Shown: positions 36,375 to 46,452, counted from the first letter of the stretch. The stretch: DNA of 64,000 nt from Sandaracinobacteroides hominis (GCF_016464365.1 NZ_JADCUC010000002.1:240001-304000); one strand, 5' to 3'. Notes: generated by a model not told the origin, from the sequence alone. A program made the numbers and translations.

Positions 36375-37106
36375 TCAGTAGCGCCGGAGCAGGCCTGCGA
36401 GCTTGCCCTGGATCTTCACGCGCGACGGCAGGTAGCGCTGGGTATCGTAGAGGCTGTTCGCCGGCTCCAGCAGCACCATCCCCTTTTCCCGGCGCAGCGT
36501 CTTCAGCGTCGCCTCTGCATTGTCGATGAGGGCGACCACGATTTCGCCGTCGCGGGCGTCGTCGGCCTTGCGGATGAGGGCGAAGTCGCCGTCGAAGATG
36601 CCGGCCTCGATCATGCTGTCGCCGGAAACCTGCAGCGCATAATGTTCGCCCGGCCCCAGCAGGGCGACCGGCACGGCCAGCTGCTCATGGTCCTCGATGG
36701 CCTCGATCGGCAGGCCGGCGGCAATCTTGCCGACCAGCGGCACGGCCAGGGCCGGCGCGTCTCCCGCAAAAAAGGAGCCCGCAGCCGTCCCCGGGGCAGA
36801 CCCCTGAGATGCCGAGCGGCGGGCTCTGGCGGTCGCAATATCGGTGATGGCGTCGCGCTGCGAGGCGTCAGCACGGGAGACGGGTGCCGTATCCTCGGGC
36901 AGGCGCATGACTTCGAGCGCCCGGGCGCGGTTGGGCAGGCGGCGCAGGAACTGTCGTTCCTCCAGCGCGCCGATCAGCCGGTGCACGCCGGACTTGGAGC
37001 GAAGGTCCAGCGCTTCCTTCATTTCCTCGAACGAAGGCGAGACGCCGGATTCGGCCAGCCGCTTGTGGATGAACAGCAGCAGTTCATGTTGCTTCGCTGT
37101 CAACAT
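36375..37106 (-). CDS. lexA: LexA SOS repressor
   Basis: A 243-residue repressor-protease. The N-terminal winged helix reads [16 protein letters not shown], then [20 protein letters not shown]. The self-cleavage site is Ala130-Gly131 in VGKIAAGLP, with the catalytic dyad Ser164 ([10 protein letters not shown]) and Lys202 (AEATLKTL). An alanine/serine-rich linker of about 40 residues joins the domains. The promoter, with three GAAC half-sites, lies directly upstream after moeA, so the gene is autoregulated and is separable from the operon ahead of it. Confidence 0.97.
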   Translation of the reverse strand: MLTAKQHELLLFIHKRLAESGVSPSFEEMKEALDLRSKSGVHRLIGALEERQFLRRLPNRARALEVMRLPEDTAPVSRADASQRDAITDIATARARRSASQGSAPGTAAGSFFAGDAPALAVPLVGKIAAGLPIEAIEDHEQLAVPVALLGPGEHYALQVSGDSMIEAGIFDGDFALIRKADDARDGEIVVALIDNAEATLKTLRREKGMVLLEPANSLYDTQRYLPSRVKIQGKLAGLLRRY

Positions 37107-37143
37107 TTCGGTGCAGTCAGCATGGCAGAACCCCGTCCATGTG

Positions 37144-37186
37144 GAACATGGGAGGAACATTAAGGGAACCAATGTAGATACGTCAA
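37144..37186 (-). promoter_or_regulatory. lexA promoter with overlapping SOS boxes
   Basis: Three GAAC half-sites lie 11 bases apart at 37144, 37155 and 37166, forming two overlapping GAAC-N7-GAAC boxes (GTTC-N7-GTTC on the coding strand), the alphaproteobacterial LexA operator. On the minus strand a sigma-70 promoter reads TTGACG (37186-37181), a 17-base spacer, then TTAATG (37163-37158). The boxes cover the -10 and the spacer, as expected for repression. Confidence 0.92.
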
Positions 37187-37203
37187 GCGGCTTTTCTGTG
37201 GAG

Positions 37204-38380
37204 TCAGAGGCTTAGCACCGGAACGGGTGCACCTGCCTCAGAGGCAGGGGCATGTTCGGGGCGGATCAGCAGCACATTGGCCTGTGCCAGCACCGAGAGA
37301 AGGGAACTGTCCTGCGCGCGGAAGGCCGTCACTTCGCCATCCCGCAGCAGGCCGCGCAGGAAATCCCGCCGCGCGCCATTGGCTGGCAGCGGGGCCGTGG
37401 TGCGGGCGGTGATCGGCACGTCCAGCGGTGACGGATCGCCGGAAAATCGCCGCAGCAGTGGCGCCAGAAACAGCCGGGCGCAGACGAAGGCGGATACGGG
37501 GTTGCCCGGCAGACCCACCACCAGCGCATCGCCCAGCCGCCCGGCCATCAGCGGCTTGCCCGGGCGGATGGCGATGCGCCAGAAATCGAGACTGGCGCCG
37601 GCTGCCTCCAGCGCCGGTTTCACCAGGTCGTGGTCGCCTACCGATGCGCCGCCGATGGTGACGATCAGGTCGTGCCCGCTTGCGGCGCTGATCGCTTCGG
37701 CGAGCGCTTCGCGGCGATCCGGCACCAGCCCTATGTCGGTCATGTCGGCGCCATGCGCCGCCAGCAATGCGGCGATCATCAGCCCGTTCGAGCCGATGAT
37801 CTGGCCGGGGCCGGGGGTGGCCCCGGGGGCGACCAGTTCATCGCCGGTCGAGATCAGCGCCACGCGCGGCCGGCGGTGCACGGGCAGCCTGCCCCAGCCG
37901 GCCGCCGCGAGCAGCCCCAGCCGGGCGGGCGTCAGCCGCTCGCCGGCGCGAGACAGGGGTGCGCCCTCGGTGAAATCGATGCCGCGCCGCCGGATATGGG
38001 CGCCGATGCCCGGCGGGCCGTCGTCGGGAAAGCTGACGCTGTCGCCGTGGGTGACGGCGTCTTCCTGCACGGCAACGGTGTCGGCGCCGGCCGGAAGATG
38101 GGCGCCGGTGAAGATGCGCGCCGCCTCGCCCTTGCCCACCGGGCGCGCCAACGGGTGGCCGGCGGCGGATTCGCCGATGAGAGTGAGCGGGCCGGGCAGG
38201 TCGGCGAAGCGCAGGGCATAGCCGTCCATGGCACTGAGATCGGCGGCGGGCTGGGTGAGGCGGGCGGCGATGTCAGCGCGGAGGAAGCGCCCGAGCGCTG
38301 CTTCGACCAGGACCTCTTCCGCTCCCAGAGGCTCCGCCAGCGCCAGCAGCCGTTCCAGCGCCGCGTCGAACGGCAGCAGG

Positions 38381-38391
<11 letters not shown>
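37204..38391 (-). CDS. moeA: molybdopterin molybdenumtransferase
   Basis: A 395-residue enzyme that inserts molybdate into adenylylated molybdopterin to finish molybdenum cofactor. Motifs: [27 protein letters not shown], the MoCF-domain [31 protein letters not shown] and [16 protein letters not shown]. Length is normal. It overlaps moaC by 11 bases. Confidence 0.96.
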
Positions 38392-38847
<456 letters not shown>

Positions 38848-38851
<4 letters not shown>

Positions 38852-39639
38852 GCCCCGGCCAGCAGGCGGCGCGTGGCCGCTTCCACATCCGCTTCGCGCA
38901 TCAGCGATTCGCCGATCAGGAAGGTGGAGACCCCCGAGGCGCGCAGCCGCTTCAGGTCGGCAGCGCCGGAAAGGCCGGATTCGGCGATCACTAGCCGGTC
39001 TTCCGGCACGCAGGCCGACAGCCGCTCTGTGATGCCCAGATCGACCTGCATCGTCTTCAGGTTGCGGTTGTTGATGCCGATCAGCGGCGTCTTCAGCGCC
39101 AGCGCCCGGTCCAGCTCGGCGTCTTCATGCACTTCGGCCAGCACATCCAGGCCCAGCTCCATGGCGCCCGCCTCCAGCTCGGCAAGCTCTGTGTCGGAAA
39201 GGGCCGCCACGATCAGCAGGATGGCATCCGCGCCCAGCGCGCGCGATTCCGCCAGCTGATAGGCGTCGACAATGAAATCCTTGCGCAGCGCCGGCAGCGA
39301 GGGGGCGGCATGGCGGGCCTGCGCCAGATAGGCGTCCCTGCCCTGGAAATAGGGTTCGTCGGTGAGCACCGAGAGGCAGGTGGCGCCGCCCGATTCATAG
39401 GCGTGGGCGATGGCTGCGGGATCGAAGTTTGCCCGGATGAGGCCCTTCGACGGGCTCGCCTTCTTCACTTCGGCGATCAGCCCCGGCTGGCCTGCCTTGC
39501 GCGCGGCAAGGAGGGCCCTGGCGAAGCCGCGCGGGGGGCCCTTGGCGTTCAGGTCGAAGCTGTCCGTCGGCGCCACGCACCGCCGCCCGGCGACATGCGC
39601 GCGCTTTGCCTCGAGGATCGGTTGCAGCCTGTCGCCCAT
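38848..39639 (-). CDS. trpC: indole-3-glycerol phosphate synthase
   Basis: A 263-residue (beta-alpha)8-barrel enzyme of tryptophan synthesis. Seen: [71 protein letters not shown] and IAESGL. The ATG at 39639 is preferred over a TTG six bases earlier. It follows trpD by 9 bases. Confidence 0.96.
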
Positions 39640-39648
39640 GTTCAAACC

Positions 39649-40632
39649 CTAGCGGAATGCGAGAAAGCGCGCGAGGCGATCGCCCGCCGCGCCGCTGGAG
39701 AGCGCTTCGCGCGCTTGCCGGTTGGCCGTCGGCCAGTCCCTTCCGGCCAATGTAAGCGCGCCTGCCGCATTTGCCACCACGATGTCGCGATAGGCGTCGC
39801 GGCCCTCGCCCCGGAACAGGGCGAGCAGTTCGGCGGCGTTCTCCTCTGGCGTGCCGCCGGCGATGGCCTGCAAGGGATAGCGGCCGAGGCCGTGGGCTTC
39901 GGGCAGAAACTCGCTGACGGCCGGGCCGGCGCCATCGTTGCGCACCAGCAGCGTCGGCGCGTGCAGGGCGATTTCATCGAGCCCGCCGCCGTGGACGGCA
40001 AGCACCGCCTCGCTGCCAAGCGCGATGGCTGCCTCGCTGACCGGCGCCGCCCAGCCGGGGGCGAAGACGCCGATCATCTGCCGCTTCACATGCGCCGGGT
40101 TGGCGAGCGGGCCGAGCAGGTTGAAGATGGTGCGGCGGCCCAGCGCGCGGCGGATCGGCGCCACCCGCGCCAGCGCGGGATGGTGGCGCGGCGCATGGAG
40201 GAAGGCGATTCCAAGCTCGTCGAGGCTCGCTTCCAGCCGGTCGAAGCCCAGCTCGCCCTGCCAGCCGAGCGCCGCCAGCACATCGGCCGCGCCCGAGCGC
40301 GAGGAAGCGGCGCGGTTGCCATGCTTGGCGACCGGGACGCCGGCGGCTGCAACCACAAAGGCGACGGCGGTGGAGATGTTGAGGCTGTGCGTGCCGTCTC
40401 CGCCGGTGCCGCAGACGTCGATGGCGCCTGCGGGCGCCGAAATCGCCAGCATCCGCTGCCGCATCGCCTGCGCCGCCGCCGAGATTTCGGCCGGGGTTTC
40501 GCCGCGTTCGTTCAGCGCCACCAGGAAGGCGGCGGTATCGGCGTCGTCCACCTGCCCGTCGAGAATCCGGTCGAAGGCGTCCGCCGCGTCTCCGAGATCG
40601 AGCGGGCGGGCGGTATCGGGCAGCAGGCTCAC
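39649..40632 (-). CDS. trpD: anthranilate phosphoribosyltransferase
   Basis: A 327-residue enzyme that joins anthranilate to PRPP. Signature motifs: [57 protein letters not shown], and VHGGGLDEI. It starts with GTG in a 4-base overlap with trpG, so the two are co-translated. Confidence 0.96.
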   Translation of the reverse strand: MSLLPDTARPLDLGDAADAFDRILDGQVDDADTAAFLVALNERGETPAEISAAAQAMRQRMLAISAPAGAIDVCGTGGDGTHSLNISTAVAFVVAAAGVPVAKHGNRAASSRSGAADVLAALGWQGELGFDRLEASLDELGIAFLHAPRHHPALARVAPIRRALGRRTIFNLLGPLANPAHVKRQMIGVFAPGWAAPVSEAAIALGSEAVLAVHGGGLDEIALHAPTLLVRNDGAGPAVSEFLPEAHGLGRYPLQAIAGGTPEENAAELLALFRGEGRDAYRDIVVANAAGALTLAGRDWPTANRQAREALSSGAAGDRLARFLAFR

Positions 40633-41231
40633 GCCGCCAGACCCTCCGGGCTGCGATGCCTGACGCCGGCGATATCGAGGAAGTTGGCGAGCAGCCGGTG
40701 GCCATGTTCGGTGGCGATGGACTCGGGGTGGAACTGCACCCCCATCAGCGGCAGATCGCGGTGCTGCAGGCCCATGATCAGGCCGTCCGTCTCGGCGGTG
40801 ATGTCCAGCACCGGCGGCAGGCTGGCGCGGTCGACGATCAGGCTGTGATAGCGGGTGGCGGTGAAGGGCGAGGGCAGGCCGGCGAACACCGACGTGCCGG
40901 TGTGGGCGATCGGGCTGGTCTTGCCGTGCATCAGGCTGGGCGCCCGCACCACGCGGCCCTGAAACGCCTGCCCCAGCGCCTGATGGCCAAGGCAGACGCC
41001 GAACAGCGGCAGGCGGGTGTCGGCGGCGGCGGCGATGAGGTCGAGGCAGATGCCGGCCTCGTTGGGCGTGCAGGGGCCGGGCGAGAGCAGCACGGCTTCG
41101 GGCTTCAGGTCCAGCGCCTGCGAGACGGACAGGGCGTCGTTGCGGACGACCTCCACCTCCGGCCCCAGTTCCAGCAGATAGTGGACGAGGTTGAAGGTGA
41201 AGCTGTCGTAGTTGTCGACGACGAGGATCAT
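40629..41231 (-). CDS. trpG: anthranilate/aminodeoxychorismate synthase glutamine amidotransferase
   Basis: A 200-residue class I glutamine amidotransferase giving ammonia to chorismate-using synthases. The catalytic Cys is in [12 protein letters not shown] and the His-Glu pair in GVQFHPES; also [15 protein letters not shown] and [13 protein letters not shown]. In many bacteria this protein serves both TrpE and PabB. The large subunit TrpE is not in the window. It overlaps tpiA by 4 bases. Confidence 0.94.
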   Translation of the reverse strand: MILVVDNYDSFTFNLVHYLLELGPEVEVVRNDALSVSQALDLKPEAVLLSPGPCTPNEAGICLDLIAAAADTRLPLFGVCLGHQALGQAFQGRVVRAPSLMHGKTSPIAHTGTSVFAGLPSPFTATRYHSLIVDRASLPPVLDITAETDGLIMGLQHRDLPLMGVQFHPESIATEHGHRLLANFLDIAGVRHRSPEGLAA

Positions 41232-41959
41232 GACGCGCCTGCTGTTTGGGCGCCCGCGAGCGCGGTCGCTGCCGCGATGCCGAGGAAGTCGGCTGCCTTC
41301 AGGCTGGCGCCGCCCACCAGCGCGCCGCCGACATGCGGCACCGCCAGCAGTTCCGCCGCGTTGGAGGGCTTGACCGAGCCGCCGTAGAGGATCTGCACGC
41401 CGCCCATGCGCGCGGCGATGGCCGCATGCACTTCGGCGACTTGCTCGACGGTGGGCGTGCGCCCGGTGCCGATCGCCCAGACCGGTTCATAGGCGATGAC
41501 CAGCCTGTCGATTGCGGGCACCGAGCCCTCGAGCTGGCGGGCGATCACCTCCAGCGTCTGGCCGGCATCGCGCTGCTCCAGCGTCTCGCCGATGCAGAGG
41601 ATGGCGGTGAGCCCGGCGCGGGCAACGGCCTCGGCCTTCCTGCGGACGATGGCGTCGGTTTCGCCATGGTCTGCCCGGCGTTCGCTGTGGCCGACGATGA
41701 TGTGGGTGGCGCCGGCATCGGCCAGCATTTCGGCGGAGAGGTCGCCGGTGTGCGCGCCAGACACCTCCCAGTGGCAATCCTGCGCGCCGATGCCGACGGC
41801 GCTGCCTTTCGCCCGTTCGGCGAAGGCGGCAAGGAGGGTGGCCGGCGGGCAGACCAGCAGGCCGGCGGCCGGGCTTGTGGGCGCTGCGATCATCGCGTCC
41901 AGCTCGGCGATGGCCGAATTCAGCCCGTTCATCTTCCAGTTGCCGGCGATCAGCTGCAC
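41228..41959 (-). CDS. tpiA: triosephosphate isomerase
   Basis: A 243-residue glycolytic enzyme that interconverts dihydroxyacetone phosphate and glyceraldehyde-3-phosphate. Catalytic residues: Lys in AGNWKMNG, His in IVGHSERR, and Glu in [14 protein letters not shown]; the phosphate loop is [11 protein letters not shown]. The start is probably GTG at 41959 with GGAAG 8 bases upstream; GTG 41968 is possible. It leads the trpG-D-C-moaC-moeA run and is divergent from the M48/TPR gene. Confidence 0.95.
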   Translation of the reverse strand: MQLIAGNWKMNGLNSAIAELDAMIAAPTSPAAGLLVCPPATLLAAFAERAKGSAVGIGAQDCHWEVSGAHTGDLSAEMLADAGATHIIVGHSERRADHGETDAIVRRKAEAVARAGLTAILCIGETLEQRDAGQTLEVIARQLEGSVPAIDRLVIAYEPVWAIGTGRTPTVEQVAEVHAAIAARMGGVQILYGGSVKPSNAAELLAVPHVGGALVGGASLKAADFLGIAAATALAGAQTAGAS

Positions 41960-42053
41960 GTCTGTCACTTCCGTTTCTGCTCCCCCGTTCAGGGGCCGGT
42001 AAGCCGCCCCTCTAGACAGGACGGGCCGTGAACGGCAACCCGTAGGGGCAGAT

Positions 42054-43451
42054 ATGAGCTGGCTCCGTATCCCTCCCGCCGTCCTGGCGCTGCTGCTGCT
42101 GATCGCAGGGCAGATACTCGCGCCTGCTGCGCGTGCCCAATCGCTGCTGCGCGATGCCGAGACGGAGAAATTCTTTCGCGATATCGGCGATCCGCTGATG
42201 GCGGCGGCCGGGCTGGACCCGCGCGCCGTCACCATCAGCCTTGTCGGCTCGAGCGAGATCAACGCCTTCGCCACGTTGGGCCAGAACGTCTATGTCTATT
42301 CGGGGCTGATTGTCGCAGCCGACGACGTGCTGGAGGTGCAGGGCGTGCTGGCGCACGAGCTGGGCCATGTCGCCGGTGGCCATGCCGTGCGCTTCAACGA
42401 GGGCGCGGCCCCTGCCACCAACATTACCCTGCTGTCGCTGGTGGTGGGCGCGGCGCTGCTGGCGGCCGGCGCCGGCGACGCCGGCATGGCGGCGATGATG
42501 GCCGGCCAGCAGGCGGCGCAGGGCAAGTACCTTGCCTTCAGCCGCGAACAGGAAAGCCGCACCGACCAGGCCGGCGCCCGCTTTCTGGCGGCCACCAACA
42601 CCGACGGCACCGGCATGGTCACCTTTTTCAAGGAGCTGCAGGGGCAGGAGTATCGCCTCGCGATTCCGCAGGACAACAGCTATAACCGCACCCACCCGCT
42701 GTCGGGCGAGCGCATCGCCGCGCTGCAGAATGTGCTGGAGAAATCCCCGGCCTGGGGCAAGGGTGCCGATCCCGGGCTGCAGGCACGCTACCAGCGGCTG
42801 CGCGCCAAGCTGATCGGCTATGTGTCGGAGCCGGCCGACACGCTGAAGGCCTATCCGATGTCCAACCAGTCGCAGCCGGCGCATGTCGCCCGGGCCTATG
42901 CCTTTCACAAGCAGGCGCTGCCCGACAAGGCGATTGCCGAGCTGGACGCCGCGCTGAAGGTGCAGCCGCACGACCCCTATCTGCTGGAAATGCGGGGGCA
43001 GGTGCTGCTGGAATCGGGGCGTGTGGACGAGGCGCTGCCCTCTCTGCGGGAAGCCGTGGCGAAATCCAACGGCGAGCCGCTGATTGCCGGGATGCTGGGC
43101 CATGCGCTGGTGCAGTCGGCCGAGGCGAGCGGCGACAAGGCGAGATTTGACGAGGCGGAGAAGGTGCTGCGCGCGGCGCTGGCCCGCGATGACGAGAACC
43201 CCTTTGCCTGGCTGCAGCTGGAAACCATCTATGAGCGGCGCGGCGACACCCCGCGGCTGGCGCTGGCGACGGCGGAGCGGCTGACCCTGACCGATGGTGA
43301 CCCGCGCGCGGCGCTGAACGCAGCGACCATTGCGGCCGAGGGGCTTCCGCAAGGCACCACCGACTGGGTAAGGGCGCAGGACATCGTGCAGCTGAGCCGC
43401 AACCGCGCAGAGGATATGAAGAAGGATGGACGACGTGGAAGGCCCGGCTGA
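42054..43451 (+). CDS. periplasmic M48 protease with TPR domain (BepA/YfgC-like)
   Basis: A 465-residue exported zinc protease with tetratricopeptide repeats. The signal peptide is residues 1-29 (ending APAARA). The zinc site is HELGH at 101-105; a TDQAG segment supplies the third-ligand region. TPR-like helices fill about residues 290-445 ([40 protein letters not shown]). This is the layout of BepA, which assists and clears outer-membrane protein assembly intermediates. Its end overlaps the DsbA-like gene by 26 bases, suggesting a shared envelope-folding role. Confidence 0.88.
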   Translation: MSWLRIPPAVLALLLLIAGQILAPAARAQSLLRDAETEKFFRDIGDPLMAAAGLDPRAVTISLVGSSEINAFATLGQNVYVYSGLIVAADDVLEVQGVLAHELGHVAGGHAVRFNEGAAPATNITLLSLVVGAALLAAGAGDAGMAAMMAGQQAAQGKYLAFSREQESRTDQAGARFLAATNTDGTGMVTFFKELQGQEYRLAIPQDNSYNRTHPLSGERIAALQNVLEKSPAWGKGADPGLQARYQRLRAKLIGYVSEPADTLKAYPMSNQSQPAHVARAYAFHKQALPDKAIAELDAALKVQPHDPYLLEMRGQVLLESGRVDEALPSLREAVAKSNGEPLIAGMLGHALVQSAEASGDKARFDEAEKVLRAALARDDENPFAWLQLETIYERRGDTPRLALATAERLTLTDGDPRAALNAATIAAEGLPQGTTDWVRAQDIVQLSRNRAEDMKKDGRRGRPG

Positions 43452-44250
43452 AACGCCGCAGGAACAGAAGCCGGGGTTTGCGGATCGGCTGCGCCAGGCG
43501 CTGGGCGGAAGCTCGGCGCATTGGGGCTGGTGGGCGGCCGGGCTGGCCGTCGGCGTGCTGGGCGCCATGCTTGCCATGCGGTTCGTGACGCCTGCCGAAG
43601 CGACGCTGCCCACGGGCGAACGGGCGGCGATGGAAAAGCTGGTGAAGGACACCATCCTCGACAACCCCGAGATCATCCCGCAGGCGATCGACCGGCTGCA
43701 GACGCGCGAAGTGGAAAAGCTGCTCGCTTCCAACCGGGAGGCCATCGAGACGCCCTTTGCCGGCGCCTGGGCCGGAAACCCGGACGGCGACGTGGTGCTG
43801 GTGGAATTCTTCGACTTCAACTGCCCCTATTGCCGCCAGTCTTCGGGCGATGTGGAGCGGTTGCTCAAGGAAGATCCGAACCTGAAGCTCGTCTTCCGCG
43901 ACATGCCGGTGCTGGGGCCGGACAGCGAGCGATTCGCGCTGGCCGCCCTCTCCGCCGCGCAGCAGGGGCGCTATGCTGCCTTCTATCGCAACGTCTTTGC
44001 CGGGCAGGGGGCGTTGTCGCAGGAGCGGCTGATCCGCAACACCCGCGCCGCCGGGCTGGATGAAGCGAAGGTGGCAGCCGCCCTGTCCTCCAAGGAACTG
44101 CAGGCCGAGGTGGAGAAGAATGTCTCGCTCGGGCGGGCGCTGGGGCTGACCGGCACGCCCAGCTATGTGGTTGGCAACAAGATCCTTTCCGGCGCGGTCG
44201 GCTATGAAGCGCTGAAGGAAGCGGTGGAGGCCGCGCGCAAGAAAAGCTGA
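43426..44250 (+). CDS. DsbA-family thiol:disulfide oxidoreductase
   Basis: A 274-residue membrane-anchored thioredoxin-fold protein. One membrane segment lies at about 33-52. The redox motif is CPYC (Cys133, Cys136) in FFDFNCPYCRQSSG; the cis-Pro loop is TGTPSYVVGN. A DsbA alpha-helical insert lies between. The N-terminal region before the thioredoxin core (about residues 60-115) resembles the extra dimerisation region of ScsC/Com1-type members. It should form or isomerise disulfides in the periplasm. Confidence 0.9.
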   Translation: MDDVEGPAETPQEQKPGFADRLRQALGGSSAHWGWWAAGLAVGVLGAMLAMRFVTPAEATLPTGERAAMEKLVKDTILDNPEIIPQAIDRLQTREVEKLLASNREAIETPFAGAWAGNPDGDVVLVEFFDFNCPYCRQSSGDVERLLKEDPNLKLVFRDMPVLGPDSERFALAALSAAQQGRYAAFYRNVFAGQGALSQERLIRNTRAAGLDEAKVAAALSSKELQAEVEKNVSLGRALGLTGTPSYVVGNKILSGAVGYEALKEAVEAARKKS

Positions 44251-44312
44251 GGCTGTCCTACAGCGGTTCGATTTGTTACCAGATTGGTTGTTTTCCAGGA
44301 GAGGAGCAGCCA

Positions 44313-44696
44313 ATGAAGATGATTTTTATCCCGATGTTCGCAGCGCTTGCCGGGTGCGTGACGGTTCCCGTGGCGCCTGCAGCGCCGTCCGAATCGGTTC
44401 GGCTGGCGGTTTCCAAGACCGCGCTGGAGCTGCGCGGGCTGGTGCAGGCATTGGCCGATCCGGTGGCGGTGCCGGGGTTCGAGGCGGCTTCGGCTGTGTT
44501 GACGGAAGCGCGACTCGCGGTGGCGCAGGAGGCTGTGGGGGCCGGGTTGGCGCAGCAGGCGGAGCTTGCAGCGCTGGGGGTGACGCTGAAGATCTGCGCG
44601 GATGGGGTGGAGCGGCTGGAAGCGGAGCGGCTTTCGCGGGGGGAGTTTGTGGTGACGTGCCTGGGGCCGCTTGGGTGGTTCGAGGTTCGGGGGTGA
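44313..44696 (+). CDS. small putative lipoprotein, unknown function
   Basis: A 127-residue protein with an N-terminal signal and a lipobox (FAALAGC, Cys15), so probably lipid-anchored in the envelope. The mature part is largely helical and alanine-rich with two further cysteines (LKICADG and VVTCLGP) that could form a disulfide. A CAGGAGAGGAG ribosome site sits upstream of the ATG. I do not recognise the family. It is 62 bases after the DsbA-like gene and convergent with rpoZ across a hairpin-rich repeat. Confidence 0.68.
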   Translation: MKMIFIPMFAALAGCVTVPVAPAAPSESVRLAVSKTALELRGLVQALADPVAVPGFEAASAVLTEARLAVAQEAVGAGLAQQAELAALGVTLKICADGVERLEAERLSRGEFVVTCLGPLGWFEVRG

Positions 44697-44723
44697 GGCC
44701 GGGCGTTGGGGCTGGCGTTGGGG

Positions 44724-44904
44724 CCGGCCGGCGGCTGAGCCGCCGAGTCCGGCTCGAGATAAGGAAGAGGAAGATAGAGGAAGTGCCCGGCTAAGCCGGG
44801 CCGTCGGACATGCAAAAAAGGCGGGATTTCCCCGCCTTTTTTTCGTGCCGTCCGGGCGTTGCCGCGAGTCCGCGCGTTAGCGCTGCGCGCTAATCGTGGC
44901 CGCC
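44724..44904. repeat. multi-hairpin intergenic element, copy A (3' of rpoZ)
   Basis: About 180 bases shared in order with copy B at 55108-55277. Conserved pieces: a hairpin GGCGGC-TGA-GCCGCC (44730-44744), GAGTCCG, a hairpin GCCCGGC-TAA-GCCGGGC (44785-44801), GTCGGAC, a variable third hairpin (here a terminator), a second GAGTCCG, and a hairpin TTAGCGC-TGC-GCGCTAA (44877-44893) with GGCCGCC at the end. The stem arms are kept while several loops and linkers differ. The right end lies one base from the rpoZ stop codon. Confidence 0.8.
44814..44843. terminator. bidirectional terminator between the lipoprotein gene and rpoZ
   Basis: A perfect 12-base stem, AAAAAAGGCGGG (44814-44825) with CCCGCCTTTTTT (44831-44842) and a 5-base loop. 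It gives T-runs on both strands and so can end transcripts of both convergent genes. It occupies the variable third-hairpin slot of the repeat element. Confidence 0.93.
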
Positions 44905-44905
44905 T

Positions 44906-45247
44906 TCACTCGTAATCCGGGCCCAGATTCTGGTTCCGCGGCGGCGCAGCCGCCGTCAGCCGCAGCGCTTCCGCCGAAGCGGCCAGCGAGCCGGTTTCGT
45001 CGGCTACATCGTCGTCGTCCATCTGCACCTTCTGCAGGCCCAGAACGATATTCTCTTCGAGCGCGGAAGGAAGCACGGTGGCGTCGGCGATTTCGCGCAG
45101 TGCCACGACCGGGTTCTTGTCGCGGTCGCGATCGATCGTCAGCTCGGCGCCGCCGGAGATCTGGCGGGCGCGCTGGCCGGCCATCAGCACCAGCTCGAAG
45201 CGGTTGGGAACCTTCTCGATGCAGTCTTCAACGGTAACGCGTGCCAT
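44906..45247 (-). CDS. rpoZ: RNA polymerase omega subunit
   Basis: A 113-residue small RNA polymerase subunit that aids assembly of the beta' subunit and takes part in ppGpp binding. The start [20 protein letters not shown] and the [13 protein letters not shown] block, then [12 protein letters not shown], are diagnostic. The C-terminal tail after about residue 75 is variable and alanine-rich. The ATG at 45247 is preferred over the TTG one codon before. The RelA/SpoT gene lies close by, a common association. Confidence 0.95.
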   Translation of the reverse strand: MARVTVEDCIEKVPNRFELVLMAGQRARQISGGAELTIDRDRDKNPVVALREIADATVLPSALEENIVLGLQKVQMDDDDVADETGSLAASAEALRLTAAAPPRNQNLGPDYE

Positions 45248-45334
45248 CAAGGCCTCTTCGTATCTGGAATTCGGGCAGGGCGGGGCAACTAGCCGGTGGA
45301 GCGCCTGCGGTCAAGGAAATGAGTCTGCCGCCGC

Positions 45335-45505
45335 CTTGACCTTTGCCCCCTCTGCGGCTAACGGCCCGCCTTCGCATTCGACCCCGCACGTCTGGTGAAG
45401 CGGTGGTCCACCCATTTCCGGGTGCGCGAGTCCAGACACGCTTGCCGCTTCGGGGGCAGGCCGGCCCCCGTGCAATTCCGCGCGTGGCCAGCGAAGGATG
45501 ATATC
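45335..45505 (+). promoter_or_regulatory. rpsD promoter and structured leader (candidate)
   Basis: TTGACC (45335-45340) and TAACGG (45359-45364) with an 18-base spacer form a plausible sigma-70 promoter. The roughly 135-base leader that would follow can fold: TCTGG pairs with CCAGA around an inner CACCC/GGGTG hairpin, then a GGGGGC/GCCCCC hairpin. S4 often represses its own synthesis through leader structure, so this could be an autoregulatory leader. No known leader class was recognised. Confidence 0.4.
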
Positions 45506-46117
45506 ATGTCGAAGCGCACAAGCGCCAAGTACAAGCTCGACCGCCGCATGGGCGAGAATGTCTGGGGCCGTCCGAAGTCCCCGATCAACCGCCGCGAATA
45601 TGGCCCCGGCCAGCACGGCCAGCGCCGCAAGTCCAAGATGTCGGATTTCGGCATCCAGCTGCGCGCCAAGCAGAAGCTGAAGGGCTATTACGGCGACGTC
45701 ACCGAAAAGCAGTTCAAGAAGGTCTATGCCGAAGCCGTCCGCGTGAAGGGCGACACCTCGCAGAACCTGATCGGCCTGCTGGAGCGCCGCCTGGGCATCG
45801 TGATCTATCGCGCCAAGTTCGCCCCGACCGTCTTCGCCGCCCGCCAGCTGGTGAACCACGGCCATGTGCTGGTGAACGGCCGCAAGTGCAACATCGCCTC
45901 GGCGATGGTGAAGCCCGGCGACGTGATCACGCTGTCGGAAAAGGGCAAGCAGATGGCGCTGGTGCTGGAAGCGGCGCAGTCGTCCGAGCGCGACGTGCCG
46001 GAATATGTGACCGTCGACGGTCTTTCGGCCACCTACGTCCGCGTGCCCACGCTGGATGAAGTGCCCTATCCGGTGAAGATGGAGCCGAACCTGGTCGTGG
46101 AATTCTATTCGCGCTGA
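45506..46117 (+). CDS. rpsD: 30S ribosomal protein S4
   Basis: A 203-residue primary 16S rRNA-binding protein. Typical: [74 protein letters not shown] and the S4 RNA-binding domain [30 protein letters not shown] lies before the ATG. It stands alone with a strong terminator behind it. Its codon use is cleaner than its neighbours, as expected for a highly expressed gene. Confidence 0.98.
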   Translation: MSKRTSAKYKLDRRMGENVWGRPKSPINRREYGPGQHGQRRKSKMSDFGIQLRAKQKLKGYYGDVTEKQFKKVYAEAVRVKGDTSQNLIGLLERRLGIVIYRAKFAPTVFAARQLVNHGHVLVNGRKCNIASAMVKPGDVITLSEKGKQMALVLEAAQSSERDVPEYVTVDGLSATYVRVPTLDEVPYPVKMEPNLVVEFYSR

Positions 46118-46138
46118 TCCGGCTGTCTGTTCGACACG

Positions 46139-46172
46139 AAAAAGGGCGGTGCCGGAAGGCGCCGCCCTTTTT
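46139..46172 (+). terminator. rho-independent terminator after rpsD
   Basis: A 15-base stem (46139-46153 with 46158-46172, one G-T pair) and a GGAA tetraloop, with a five-base T-run closing the hairpin. Confidence 0.93.
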
Positions 46173-46190
46173 CGTGGATGTGGTAGCGCT

Positions 46191-46208
46191 TGCGATACAT
46201 GTATCGCA
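46191..46208. promoter_or_regulatory. operator palindrome of toxin-antitoxin module 1
   Basis: TGCGATACATGTATCGCA is a perfect 18-base palindrome. It ends 7 bases before the antitoxin ATG at 46216, the normal place for binding by a ribbon-helix-helix antitoxin or the toxin-antitoxin complex. Confidence 0.82.
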
Positions 46209-46215
46209 GGACTAT

Positions 46216-46452
46216 ATGCGTCTCATGCCGATCTCGCTCCGCCTGCCCGATGATGTCGAAGAGCGCCTGTCGGCGCTGGCGGCGCTCACTGGCCGCTCAA
46301 AGACCTTCTATGCAACCGAGGCCATCGTCGAGCATATCGACGATCTGGAGGATGCGCATCTGTCGGCCGAAATACTGGCCCGCATCCGTGCCGGCACCGA
46401 AAGCACCGTTCCGCTGACCGATCTGCTGGCGGAATATGGCCTGGCGGATTGA
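46216..46452 (+). CDS. ribbon-helix-helix antitoxin
   Basis: A 78-residue DNA-binding antitoxin. The N-terminal strand ISLRLPDDVEERLSALAALT followed by GRSKTFYATEAIVEHI is a ribbon-helix-helix domain; the C-terminal part (ILARIRAGTESTVPLTDLL) should wrap the toxin. AGGA at 46208 favours the ATG at 46216 over that at 46225. It overlaps the RelE-type toxin gene by 17 bases. It likely represses the pair through the palindrome just upstream. Confidence 0.88.
   Translation: MRLMPISLRLPDDVEERLSALAALTGRSKTFYATEAIVEHIDDLEDAHLSAEILARIRAGTESTVPLTDLLAEYGLAD

Noticed and set aside
44262-44280. GGTTCGATT sequence resembling a tRNA T-loop
   Set aside because: No acceptor, D or anticodon stem can be built around it.
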